Of a DNA stretch of 64,000 bases, positions 40,443 to 48,798 are shown one piece after another. A program made the translations under genes and the position numbers. The notes beneath the pieces are model-generated. The model was not told where the DNA came from. It saw only the letters and a program-made list of their open reading frames with translations, and searched no databases. Origin of the DNA: Bradyrhizobium sp. NFR13 (GTDB lineage: Bacteria > Pseudomonadota > Alphaproteobacteria > Rhizobiales > Xanthobacteraceae); assembly GCF_900114605.1 (NCBI RefSeq), contig NZ_FOTP01000006.1:1-64000 (forward strand). The letters are read 5' to 3'. The stretch's first letter is position 1; each line of letters opens with the position of its first letter.

Positions 40443-41870
40443 TCAGAATTTGACGACCGTCCGCAAACCCAGAACGGCGGCATCTTTCAAGACCAAACCT
40501 GGCGTTGAGCCCGACGGGTTGGTTGCTCCGCCGCCCGGCCGAACGATGTATTGCACATTAGGTTGAAGTGACCAGCCGGGGCGGATCTCGTACTGGTAGG
40601 CCGTCGTGATCATGACCTCGGATGTTCTTACGGGCCAAGACGGGTCGGCAAATAGACGGTAATCCACGTCCAGGGCGCGAGCTCGCTTTGAGACGTGCGT
40701 GTAACCGATCGAGATGCCGAACTTATCGTTCGGCCGGGCGTCGCTTGGCCCAACCCATTCGAACCCACCATCCGCATAGAAATCTACCAAATTACGGTCG
40801 GGCGGACTGATCGATGCGCGCGCAAAGACACCGACGCCGCGATCGTCGTTGCCTGGTACGCGGTAAAGCTGTTGCTCCAAGACCGCCCATAAACCGTAGT
40901 TGCCAGATAGATGCGCCGGAATGCCAGACGCAGCAGGATCCGCCAGAGATCGCCCGTCCGTCGCAAGGCGTGCGTCAGCGAAGGCGCCGAAATGTCTCCA
41001 ACCGCCAAGCTTTAGGGTGCCGGCGAGATGCTCGTCACCTTTGTGATTGTTCCACGCGTATTGCAGCTGACCCAGCAGTAGCGGCGGATCATTGATACGG
41101 AAATTGACGCCGTACCGATTGCGCAGCTGCGGATCGTCCAGCCCGGGTCCCGAGGAATCGCCATTGAAAACCGCGCCCTGAACCGTCCACGATTCTGACA
41201 GGTTGACCTGGAGCCGCGCTCCGAGCGCAGCGAGGGGCGGTGACGGTCCGCCGCTTGGAAGGTTGATCGAGGCGATCGCCGGCCAGCCCAGTGAGGCATT
41301 GGTGAAAACGTCGGTGTATTTTGTGTTGAAGAATTCACTGTCGGCCGCCAGCTGACCGACTTTAAGCGATGCGAGGTTGCCCCCCCACTTTTGCTCGAAC
41401 CACATCTCGTAGAGACGTGTGGCCGGTAGGGCCTCGATGCCGCTCACGACCATAAAATTCTGCAGATAGCTGCGCGACAGCCCGTCTCCGTGAATTTGGA
41501 ACAGGTTAGCGTGAAATGTCGTTTTCGGTAGGCCAACGAGCTTTTGTAGATCCGCGTCGACCGCGAGATTAAGCCGCCCCTCGTATCTAGCGCTCTGACG
41601 GACGCCGCCGGAGAGGTTCCCAAGCGTCTCGCCGATGTAAGTCGCCGCAAACTTGACGCCGCGGTCAACGAAAGGATTTGGCAGCACTCCAAGCGTCGTC
41701 TCTTCGATGGTGCTCTGGCCGGTGTCCGGATCGGCGGGCTTGTCGTCGTCGGTCTTTTTGTCTTCCTGCGCCCAAGCGCCCGCCGGGACGATGCATCCAA
41801 GCAGCATGTATATGCAAAGGCGACACAGACGGCCGCGGGCACGCCGCACCGGGCCGGCCGCAAAAACCAT
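40443..41870 (-). CDS. OprB-type carbohydrate porin
   Basis: This outer-membrane beta-barrel of about 475 residues has a signal peptide (CIYMLLGCIVPAGAWA) and a short acidic linker. Barrel strands such as 'LAVDADLQKLVGLPKTTFHANLFQIHGDG' and 'ATRLYEMWFEQKWGGNLASLKVGQLAADSEFF' follow. The end, VLGLRTVVKF, has the C-terminal Phe needed for outer-membrane insertion. The sequence fits the OprB family (sugar-selective porins). The start ATG 41870 overlaps the stop of the upstream DUF1003 gene (TGATG), so this is the last gene of a three-gene operon with an iron permease-like gene. Confidence 0.85.
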   Translation of the reverse strand: MVFAAGPVRRARGRLCRLCIYMLLGCIVPAGAWAQEDKKTDDDKPADPDTGQSTIEETTLGVLPNPFVDRGVKFAATYIGETLGNLSGGVRQSARYEGRLNLAVDADLQKLVGLPKTTFHANLFQIHGDGLSRSYLQNFMVVSGIEALPATRLYEMWFEQKWGGNLASLKVGQLAADSEFFNTKYTDVFTNASLGWPAIASINLPSGGPSPPLAALGARLQVNLSESWTVQGAVFNGDSSGPGLDDPQLRNRYGVNFRINDPPLLLGQLQYAWNNHKGDEHLAGTLKLGGWRHFGAFADARLATDGRSLADPAASGIPAHLSGNYGLWAVLEQQLYRVPGNDDRGVGVFARASISPPDRNLVDFYADGGFEWVGPSDARPNDKFGISIGYTHVSKRARALDVDYRLFADPSWPVRTSEVMITTAYQYEIRPGWSLQPNVQYIVRPGGGATNPSGSTPGLVLKDAAVLGLRTVVKF

Positions 41871-42382
41871 CACTCTTCCCGCGAGCGGATATGTTGGGCG
41901 ATCTTTTCCACATTGGTTTCGCCCGCGAGGACAGCGTCCTTTTGCTCTTCTTCGACATCTAGCTTTTCGGCCACCTTACGCAGGAGCCGGAGGATCGCGG
42001 TCGCTTCCTCTTCAGCCAACAGGTTGATTTGCAGGTCAAGGTGATTGCGACGGTCAGATTGCAGATCATTGGCGCTTTGCCGGATCAGCACGAAGGACGT
42101 GAGCAACACGGCTTCCAGGGCGAGCACGGCCGATAATAACGGAAACGGGTAGGGGTCGAAGGGGCCCGGAAGACTGAGAGGACCCGCATTCAGCACCACC
42201 CATACGACCAGGCAGAAGCATTGGAGAATAATGAAATACACGGTACCGACGAACCAGCCGACCGCATGAAATGATTTTTGCAGCGCCGACATCGACTGCT
42301 GATCTTCATGTTCAAGTTTTAGGATAGACTCGATATTGCGAGCTTCCGAACCTGAGCGTTCGACTGGCTGCGCGGAGGACAA
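41870..42382 (-). CDS. DUF1003 membrane protein
   Basis: This protein of about 170 residues has two spans (VGTVYFIILQCFCLVVWVVLN and PFPLLSAVLALEAVLLTSFVLI). The DUF1003 signature 'RQSANDLQSDRRNHLDLQINLLAEEEATAILRLL' follows, then a charged tail. I prefer a TTG start at 42382, directly after the stop of the upstream gene; the frame continues further upstream but there overlaps that gene. DUF1003 is of unknown function. The middle gene of the permease-DUF1003-porin operon. Confidence 0.8.
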   Translation of the reverse strand: MSSAQPVERSGSEARNIESILKLEHEDQQSMSALQKSFHAVGWFVGTVYFIILQCFCLVVWVVLNAGPLSLPGPFDPYPFPLLSAVLALEAVLLTSFVLIRQSANDLQSDRRNHLDLQINLLAEEEATAILRLLRKVAEKLDVEEEQKDAVLAGETNVEKIAQHIRSREE

Positions 42383-42383
42383 G

Positions 42384-42881
42384 CTAACCGACCGCCTTAT
42401 CGGCGGCCCTTCTGGCCTTATCGCCGGTGCGCTGGACCGAGTCCTCGCCAACCTTTTCCGCTTGTGCTCGCAGCTCACACTTGGAGCGGATTTCCTCGAG
42501 TTCCTCGTCGGTAAGGTGTTCAATTCCAACGAAGGAATTGTGTGCCGTGCTGACCCGGATCAGCTCATCCAATTTGACTTGAATCGCTGCGCTGTCGCGA
42601 TTCTGGGAATTCTGAATTAGAAAAACCATCAGGAAGGTGACAATGGTGGTGCCTGTATTGATCACCAATTGCCACGTATCCGAATACTTAAAAAGCGGAC
42701 CCGTGACTGCCCAAATCACCACCACGGCCGAAGCCAGCATAAAGGTGCTCGCCCGGCCTGCCGCCTGCGACGTCTTGTTGGCGATATCTCCAAAAAAGCG
42801 AGCGAAGCCGTTGGCTTGGTCGGCTTTCGGATGATCAGGCACAACTGCGGTCTCCACGAAGCATGTGCGACACTTCAGCAC
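42384..42881 (-). CDS. low-affinity iron permease (FET4-like) family protein
   Basis: This 165-residue protein (or 157 from the GTG at 42857) has the same two spans and motifs as the one at 38379-38840: 'WAVTGPLFKYSDTWQLVINTG', 'TIVTFLMVFLIQNSQNRDSA', 'HNSFVGIEHLTDEELEEI'. Nucleotide identity between the copies looks like about three quarters, so the duplication is old. This copy leads an operon with DUF1003 and porin genes. Its role in iron is unproven. Confidence 0.85.
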   Translation of the reverse strand: MLKCRTCFVETAVVPDHPKADQANGFARFFGDIANKTSQAAGRASTFMLASAVVVIWAVTGPLFKYSDTWQLVINTGTTIVTFLMVFLIQNSQNRDSAAIQVKLDELIRVSTAHNSFVGIEHLTDEELEEIRSKCELRAQAEKVGEDSVQRTGDKARRAADKAVG

Positions 42882-42973
42882 AGATCGAGAGTTCGGGGAA
42901 AGCCATTTTGCGGCTTGCAGCGCAAGTAAGACAATGGAACCGGCACGGTTCGCTGCGCTGCGGGAAAGCGACT

Positions 42974-43270
42974 GGGAGTGCTGTTCTCGAACTCGGCGGA
43001 CCGAAGGGGCGTCTGCTTACCATCAAGCAAGGGGACGTCGTCGTCCTGCCTGCTGGTACAGGACATCGGCTCATCAAGGCGAGCCGCGGCTTTCAGGTGG
43101 TCGGAGCATACCCCGCAGCCGGCAAGTACGATGAATGCACGGACGGCCGAGATCGTCTGGATGCGGTGAAACGAATCGCGAGGGTCCAGAAGCCGGGAAG
43201 TGATCCCCTCTACGGAAAGCAGGGCCCATTGACCGGACTATGGCTCGCGAACTGTTTCTGGAATATTTAA
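42974..43270 (+). pseudogene. YjlB-type cupin, 5'-truncated
   Basis: The frame reads GSAVLELGGPKGRLLTIKQG, then DVVVLPAGTGHRLIKASRGF, VVGAYPAAGKYDEC and LYGKQGPLTGLW. This is the C-terminal two thirds of a YjlB-like cupin (PAGTGH motif, GAYP, GPL..LW). The N-terminal part with the HxH metal ligands is missing; upstream sequence in this frame is unrelated. Without those ligands it should be inactive. Confidence 0.7.
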
Positions 43271-43418
43271 CCAAGGACGATGCTCAAGTTTTCGACGCCG
43301 CCGGAATGCCTTTGAAGGATCCTGTGAAGCGGGCGACGCGGTAGCGAGTTCAACCGCCTGCACGCGGCGGAAAGCGATCGCCCTAGGCGACGACACACCA
43401 GGAAGTGTCCTGCAATGC

Positions 43419-45095
43419 TCACCCTTCAGGCAGAGCTGGAACAAGACTCGCGATCGCTCTTGAAAGCTGATCCTGAGTATATGGCTTCGAGAGCCGGGGA
43501 AGCGCAGCGACGTCGTCTCCCTCCAATTCAGCGAAGGCCGTTGCCAGCAGAACGGGAAGGCTTGGAGATCGGCGCCGCACTTCATGGGCGAGTTCGCTCC
43601 CTGTCATATCCGGCATCGCATGATCTGTAATAAGAAGATCTGCGACTAAGCCTCCTTCCAGAAGTTGTAGGGCCTCTCGCGCCGAGTGAGCTTCAGTTAC
43701 GTCGTGGCCTAAATCTTCCAATAGCGAGACGGTGCTTGCCGCTGTCAGGAGATCATCGTCGACAAACAGTATTCTTGCTCTCGCAGTGTTCGCGGGGGTA
43801 GGGAAACCAAGGCAAGCTGCCGGTGTCGCGTTCGTTGCGACAGGTAACCAAAGCCGGACCGTAGTACCCTTCCCAAGAGAGCTTTCGAGACGTAGGGCAC
43901 CGCCCGATTGCTGCGCCAAGCCAAATACCATGGATAAGCCTAGACCGGTGCCTTTACCCACACCCTTGGTTGAGAAAAAAGGCTCGACCGCCTTCGCCAG
44001 TGTTTCAGTGTCCATTCCTGTACCGGTGTCTTTAACCGACAGCACGACGTACTCGCCAGGCGAAACGTCAGGTTGATCGCCTCCATGCGCGTAGTTCAGG
44101 CTCAGCTCGATCGTGAGGACGCCGCCGGAGAGCATTGCATCTCGCGCATTTAGGGCCAGATTAAGCAGCGCAAGCTCAAGTTGGTTCGGATCAATGTTGA
44201 TAGCTGGTAGCTGCTCGTCAGATTTTAGATCCACTCGAACCAAAGGGCCGACCGATCTATCAATAAAATCCATCATGCCGGTGACCAGCGTTTGGATATC
44301 CGTCGCTTCGGCTTTTAGTTCTTGTTTGCGAGCAAATGCGAGCAAACGTTGAGTGAGCCCGGCGCCGCGGCGAGCGCCCTCCATAGCGCCGTTCACGAGT
44401 CTTTTCAGGCGGGCATCCTCGCCGACTCTCTTTGAGAGAAGGTCGAGGTTGCCGGTGATTGCCATCAGCAAATTGTTGAAGTCGTGAGCAACGCCACCGA
44501 CGAGCTGTCCCAACGCCTCAATCTTCTGAGCCTGAAGCAATGCAGCTTGGGCCCGTTCGCGTTCGGCAATTTCTTCACGAAGAAGGCGGTTAGCCCGCTC
44601 TAGTTCGAGCGTTCTTTCGGCAACCAACCGTTCGAGCTCCTTAGCCGCGCCTTGCTGGTCCTCAAGATGCGCACGGGTTTCGTACTGCCGCGTTCGAGCG
44701 CGTTGAGCCGCAATAACGGTCGCCTGAATGGTGAAGCCCTGCATCGGACGTTCAAGAAATCCGACGTTCCGCAGGCGCTTGGCCACCTCGCGCCGGAAGG
44801 CAGCGAGTCTGGATCCCACGTTTTGACTTGCCATTACGATAAATGGTTGATCCGACCAAGGAGGCTGGCGGTTTACCCATTCTTCCAGCATGTCGACACA
44901 TCTTCTGGACAGGGCCTCCTCCGTCAACAGAACTACATCGACGACACACTCCAGATTGTCCAACAATTGTTGTGCATTATCGCAGATGATAGGACGTAAC
45001 CCTACCTTTTCAACCAAATCAGCGACAGCGACGGCGTCCCGACCGACGGGCATCATAATCAGCGCTGCGCCTTCCTTAGTTTTAGCGCCTTGCAT
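43419..45095 (-). CDS. hybrid sensor histidine kinase with pseudo-receiver input
   Basis: This 558-residue soluble kinase has an N-terminal receiver-like domain (about residues 10-130) with Glu59-Glu60 (VVLLTEEALS) where the phospho-Asp would be, so it is probably a non-phosphorylated input. A coiled coil (about 140-190) follows. Then HisKA with H204 (GGVAHDFNNLL), HATPase_c (NLALNARDAM, VKDTGTGMD, GTGLGLSMV) and a C-terminal receiver with D491 (LLITDHAMPDMTG). ATG 45095 overlaps the end of the kaiC-like gene by 14 bases. No membrane span, so it likely reads a cytosolic signal, perhaps KaiC state. Confidence 0.87.
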   Translation of the reverse strand: MQGAKTKEGAALIMMPVGRDAVAVADLVEKVGLRPIICDNAQQLLDNLECVVDVVLLTEEALSRRCVDMLEEWVNRQPPWSDQPFIVMASQNVGSRLAAFRREVAKRLRNVGFLERPMQGFTIQATVIAAQRARTRQYETRAHLEDQQGAAKELERLVAERTLELERANRLLREEIAERERAQAALLQAQKIEALGQLVGGVAHDFNNLLMAITGNLDLLSKRVGEDARLKRLVNGAMEGARRGAGLTQRLLAFARKQELKAEATDIQTLVTGMMDFIDRSVGPLVRVDLKSDEQLPAINIDPNQLELALLNLALNARDAMLSGGVLTIELSLNYAHGGDQPDVSPGEYVVLSVKDTGTGMDTETLAKAVEPFFSTKGVGKGTGLGLSMVFGLAQQSGGALRLESSLGKGTTVRLWLPVATNATPAACLGFPTPANTARARILFVDDDLLTAASTVSLLEDLGHDVTEAHSAREALQLLEGGLVADLLITDHAMPDMTGSELAHEVRRRSPSLPVLLATAFAELEGDDVAALPRLSKPYTQDQLSRAIASLVPALPEG

Positions 45096-46599
45096 CGGTC
45101 TGAGACAGCAGAGGTGTCTCCTCCCCCTTGTAGAGCGGCGTCCCTGTGAATATGCCGGCAAACCCCCTTAAGGGAGGACCGACGATAATTCCTTGCTCGC
45201 TAAGCCTGAATTCTCGGATTGTATGCTCGTGCGTACCGCTTCGCTTTTTTACGACAGAAAGTGCGCGCCGGACGATACCGTCGAACTCAAAATACCGAAG
45301 CATCAAAACTCCGTCAGCGAGGTAGCTGATATCGAGCGGGGTATCCATGGGACCAACTAGGCCATGTTGAGCGAGTACCAAGATCGTGGAGACACCACGC
45401 TGACTAAGGTAGGAAAGAAGCTCGTGCATCTGAAGGATTAAAAAGCGTTCGTCAGGCATCGCGTTGAGGTAACCGTTAAGACTGTCAATGATGACTACCT
45501 GCACATTCCGGACCTCTACGCTCCGGCGAACGGCGTCCGCAAACTCGCCAGGCGCCATCTCAGCGGGGTCAATTTGCTGAATCTCTATGAGATCGCCGTC
45601 GATGCTTGTCTGGAGCGGAAGGCCCAGAGCTTTGGCACGCGCTTTGATCGTACCGCGCCCCTCGTCAAAAGTGAAAATTGCGGAGCGCTCGCCGCGGGAC
45701 GCTGCTGCAATCGCATATGTAAGAGCCAACGACGATTTTCCCACGCCGGCCGCACCGATGAAGAGCGCGTTCGTTCCGCGTTCCATTCCTCCGCCGAGCA
45801 TCAAGTCAAGCTCCGAAATTCCGCTTGAGACTACCTCGGGGTTGAAGTCGCTTTGATGCTCGGCAGCAACAAGACGGGGATAGACCCTTAGACCACCATA
45901 CCGGATAGTAAAGTCGTGGAATCCGCCCTTAAAATCGATGCCACGCATTTTTACTACGCGAAGCCGTCGCCGCTGCGCGCCATAGTCGATGGCCAATTGC
46001 TCAAGTAAGACGACTCCATGAACAATGGAATGAAGTTGTAGCTCGTTCTGCTGCGATGACAGATCGTCCAGCAAAACGACAGTGGACCGTCTTCCAGAAA
46101 AAAAGTGCTTTAGTGCTAGAATCTGGCGACGATATCTCAGCGGGCTTTGTGCTAACAGTCGCAGCTCCGATAAACTATCGAGCACAATGCGACTGGGCGC
46201 GAGCTCGTCTACCTTGTCGAAAATCGCTTGCGTAGTTTCGCTAAGTTCCATCTCTGCGGGGTGAAGCACTGTGAGCTCACGAGTGGAATCCAAGCTGGCC
46301 TCCGCTGGAATTAGCTCAAAGATTGTGATGCCCTCAAGAGACCAGCCGTGCCGCTTCGCAACGAGACGTAGCTCGCGTTCTGTTTCCGAGAGCGTGATGT
46401 AGAGGGTGCGCTCGCCGCGGCGGCCGCCTTCCAGGAGAAATTCCAGCGCGAGCGTGGTCTTGCCCGAACCCGGCTGCCCTTCGAACAAGTAAACCCTTTC
46501 GGGATCGACACCGCCTCCCAATATGTTGTCCAGCCCGATATTTCCCGTTGAAATCTTGGGTAGCTCTGGCTCCTCAAGGGGTTCGATCTCGCCGGGCAT
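45082..46599 (-). CDS. KaiC-like double RecA-type ATPase
   Basis: This 505-residue protein has two RecA/KaiC domains. The first has Walker A GQPGSGKT (residues 41-48) and a glutamate region at 'YITLSETE' (68-74). The second has GAAGVGKS (282-289), 'FTFDEG' (310-314) and 'VVIIDSLNGYLNAMPDE'. KaiC is the cyanobacterial clock ATPase; alphaproteobacterial homologues act in timing or stress signalling, usually beside a histidine kinase. No kaiB or kaiA is seen here. AGGAG precedes the ATG. An EcfG-type promoter with 17-base spacing lies 31 bases upstream. Confidence 0.88.
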   Translation of the reverse strand: MPGEIEPLEEPELPKISTGNIGLDNILGGGVDPERVYLFEGQPGSGKTTLALEFLLEGGRRGERTLYITLSETERELRLVAKRHGWSLEGITIFELIPAEASLDSTRELTVLHPAEMELSETTQAIFDKVDELAPSRIVLDSLSELRLLAQSPLRYRRQILALKHFFSGRRSTVVLLDDLSSQQNELQLHSIVHGVVLLEQLAIDYGAQRRRLRVVKMRGIDFKGGFHDFTIRYGGLRVYPRLVAAEHQSDFNPEVVSSGISELDLMLGGGMERGTNALFIGAAGVGKSSLALTYAIAAASRGERSAIFTFDEGRGTIKARAKALGLPLQTSIDGDLIEIQQIDPAEMAPGEFADAVRRSVEVRNVQVVIIDSLNGYLNAMPDERFLILQMHELLSYLSQRGVSTILVLAQHGLVGPMDTPLDISYLADGVLMLRYFEFDGIVRRALSVVKKRSGTHEHTIREFRLSEQGIIVGPPLRGFAGIFTGTPLYKGEETPLLSQTDARR

Positions 46600-46629
46600 A
46601 TTACCTACTCCTTTGAAACGCGGAGCATT

Positions 46630-46655
46630 AACAGCTTCCCCGAGCTTGGAGTTCC
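46630..46655 (-). promoter_or_regulatory. EcfG-type promoter of the kaiC-kinase operon
   Basis: GGAAC (46651-46655), 17 bases, TGTT (46630-46633), 31 bases before the kaiC-like start. Confidence 0.6.
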
Positions 46656-46878
46656 AGAGGTTCGCACGCCGGAAGGCGCGATCTCTTCGGGAGGCGAAGG
46701 CTTCGGCCAGAATCAGCGCAGCGCCAGCAATGGCCGTCTGCGCTGGGCCGGATCCTTGTGGTCAACCCAACCACGTATGGTGCGAAGGCGACCATTAAAG
46801 GCGCGGCGCTCATGTTCGCATTGTGTACTCCGCCTCTGTAATTACGCGCTCAGAGTATTCTGCCATGCCAAAGTAGAC

Positions 46879-47136
46879 CTACCAACGATACCAACCGCGG
46901 TCACGCCATCCCAAAGGGCCTGGGCGGAAGCCCGGGCCAACGTAGTAGCTGTACGACCGATAGTAGTGGGGCCGCCACCAGCACCGCCCCCACGGGTTGC
47001 ACACCCATCTCACGTGCTCAACGTTCGAAGCATGATGGGTGTATGGCAATCCGTTAGGCAGTGCCGCCGCGGACTGCGGGATAGAGGCGATCGCGCCGAT
47101 AACGACCAAACCAAGGAAGGCAGCCTTAGCTTTCAT
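46879..47136 (-). CDS. small secreted Tyr/Trp/Arg-rich protein
   Basis: This 85-residue protein starts MKAKAAFLGLVVIGAIASIP with AGGAGG upstream. The signal peptide is cut near SAAA. The mature part is aromatic: 'RWVCNPWGRCWWRPHYYRSYSYYVGPGFRPGPLGW', with two Cys that may pair. Bradyrhizobium genomes carry many such 'VCNPWGRCWWRP' proteins of unknown function. No EcfG box is seen nearby. Confidence 0.75.
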   Translation of the reverse strand: MKAKAAFLGLVVIGAIASIPQSAAALPNGLPYTHHASNVEHVRWVCNPWGRCWWRPHYYRSYSYYVGPGFRPGPLGWRDRGWYRW

Positions 47137-47269
47137 TTTTTCCTCCTAAAAAAATTAAGGCTCGGAAAACTCAAATCAGTGCCAGAAGTTGCGGGGTATC
47201 GAAGATGGGCGTTTAAGCACCAGCACGGCCCCGTCAGCCGAGGTTGTCACGCCGACGTCGAACCCGCGT

Positions 47270-47294
47270 GGAACAAATCCCCACTAGCGACGTT
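47270..47294 (+). promoter_or_regulatory. EcfG-type stress promoter, exact match
   Basis: GGAAC (47270-47274), 16 bases, CGTT (47291-47294). The next convincing start is about 150 bases away (47447), so the transcript would carry a long leader or drive the marC relic. Confidence 0.65.
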
Positions 47295-47338
47295 CACCGC
47301 CGCGGAGCCATCGCCCGCCGTTCCCATCGGCGCCTGTC

Positions 47339-47403
47339 GCGGATAGCCAAAGGTCAAAATGACCCGCTGTTATTCACCTAGCGCTCGCGCGGATAGCCAA
47401 AGG
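47339..47403. repeat. 15-base direct repeat, 50 bases apart
   Basis: GCGGATAGCCAAAGG occurs at 47339-47353 and again at 47389-47403, within the leader downstream of the exact stress promoter. Confidence 0.6.
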
Positions 47404-47446
47404 CGATGGCTACCGCCCCCGCCAACCGAGATCGCATTCGTTGCGA

Positions 47447-47599
47447 ATGGACGACGTCTACGAATTGGTGCTAGCCATGCTCACCTTGGTGATTGCTGCC
47501 GCGATTTTGGTGGCCGGCGAGCTCTACCTTGTGACAAGGCCAGACCCGCCAGAAATCACTACGCCCCGCTCGGTCGTCATATCATCGGTCAACCTGTAG
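47447..47599 (+). CDS. 50-residue single-span membrane protein
   Basis: The frame is MDDVYELVLAMLTLVIAAAI and onward: one span (LAMLTLVIAAAILVAGELYLV), then a polar, Pro/Thr/Ser-rich tail (RPDPPEITTPRS). No ribosome site is obvious. It lies 150 bases downstream of an exact EcfG-type promoter. Confidence 0.45.
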   Translation: MDDVYELVLAMLTLVIAAAILVAGELYLVTRPDPPEITTPRSVVISSVNL

Positions 47600-47643
47600 C
47601 AAGTCCCGCGAAAGCGAGCTTTTATGTCACTTGGGAACGTCCG

Positions 47644-48268
47644 ATGCAGGTCCCTTCCAGCATGTTGTCGAGCTTGGTCATGCTCTTCGTTACGATCAGG
47701 CCGATCGAGACCGCCGTTATATTTGCCGTCTGACAGCGGGTGTGCATCATAAAGACCAGCGTAGCCTTGCCCTGCGTTCCGTAGGCATCGCTGGGTTGAT
47801 GCTGCCGCTTTTTGCATTGCTCGGCAACTTGGTGTCGTTGCTGCACGTCTCGCTCCCCGCTTTTCGCGTTGCCGGCGGCATATTGCTATTTCTGCAGGCG
47901 TTGACGCTGACATTTTCCAGCCCAGGGCTGTCGTCGATAAGGAGGGAGAACGGAAGGACGCCGAGAAGCCGGGCGATATCGCGGTGTTTCCGCTCGCGTT
48001 TCCATTGATCGCCAGCCCCGGAGCGCTTTCAGCGGCGGTCCTTCTGACAGGCCGCGCGCGCGACTGGGTGGAAACAGCATTCATCATCATGATGATCGGC
48101 TTGTGTTTGATCTTCACATATCTTGCGATGCGCGCCGCCGACGCGCTCCTCCGCTGCCTCGGGCAGACGGGAGCGGATGTTGTCGGAAGAATATCCGGCG
48201 TGTTTCTTGCTGGCCTTGCCGTACAATTCGTCTTCGGCGGTCTTCAGTACCACCCGTTCGGGCAATGA
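47644..48268 (+). pseudogene. marC: MarC-family membrane protein with two frameshifts
   Basis: Three frames must be joined: MLSSLVMLFVTIRPIETAVI, then LTAGVHHKDQRSLALRSVGI with LPLFALLGNLVSLLHVSLPA, and finally AVFPLAFPLIASPGALSAAV with a long hydrophobic end (GVFLAGLAVQFVFGGL). This order of segments is that of MarC family inner-membrane proteins (about 200 residues, six spans). Breaks lie near 47730 and 47940. The conserved 'FPLAFPLIASPGA' stretch is intact. Possibly functional if the shifts are sequence errors. Confidence 0.75.
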
Positions 48269-48374
48269 AGCTCAACAGACAGTCTGCCATTGTGCTTGGG
48301 CCGGGAAGGCAGAAGCGTTGCGAGGCGGTCCTTGCCCAGCGTCGCGGTCCGCAGAGGCCCCTTCCGTTTTTCCC

Positions 48375-48605
48375 TCAGCAGCCCCTGCAGATGTCGGGGA
48401 TCACCGTTTCCACGCTCCTGTCCGTCGCTTTGCGGCGAGGGCTTTTAGGTACAGGAAAGCGCTTGTCAGGCGATGAGACGGAAGACGCAGGCCGGTCCCG
48501 GGATGAGCTGGCTGATCGAGGTTCGCCCTCCTTCGCTTGCGAAATACTGGTTGTCGCAAGGAAGGTAAGAGCTGTCGCGAAGAGTCGGATATTACGGGTC
48601 TTCAT
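48375..48605 (-). CDS. small secreted hypothetical protein
   Basis: A 76-residue frame has a likely signal peptide (MKTRNIRLFATALTFLATTS, cut near SQA) and a basic Ser/Arg/Pro-rich mature part ending with two cysteines (DICRGC). GGA lies before the ATG at weak distance. The composition of the mature part is not strongly protein-like, so the gene is tentative. Confidence 0.4.
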   Translation of the reverse strand: MKTRNIRLFATALTFLATTSISQAKEGEPRSASSSRDRPASSVSSPDKRFPVPKSPRRKATDRSVETVIPDICRGC

Positions 48606-48798
48606 TGTACTAGTTCCGGCGGCGGTCTCTCCGCCCGCGCATAACGGACAGGTTACAAGTCAGCAACAAGGCGGGCACGCACGGTGCATAGCCTTGGTAG
48701 ACTTATGGTGTTGAATGTCGAGTAACCCGAATCGGTCGCCGCGTGTTCCTAGGCTGCGCACTAATTAGGCGAGTGGCTGGACTTTCTACTCTCGTATA

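Noticed and set aside
47339-47403. 15-base direct repeats as attachment sites
   Set aside because: Only 50 bases apart and no integrase or tRNA nearby.
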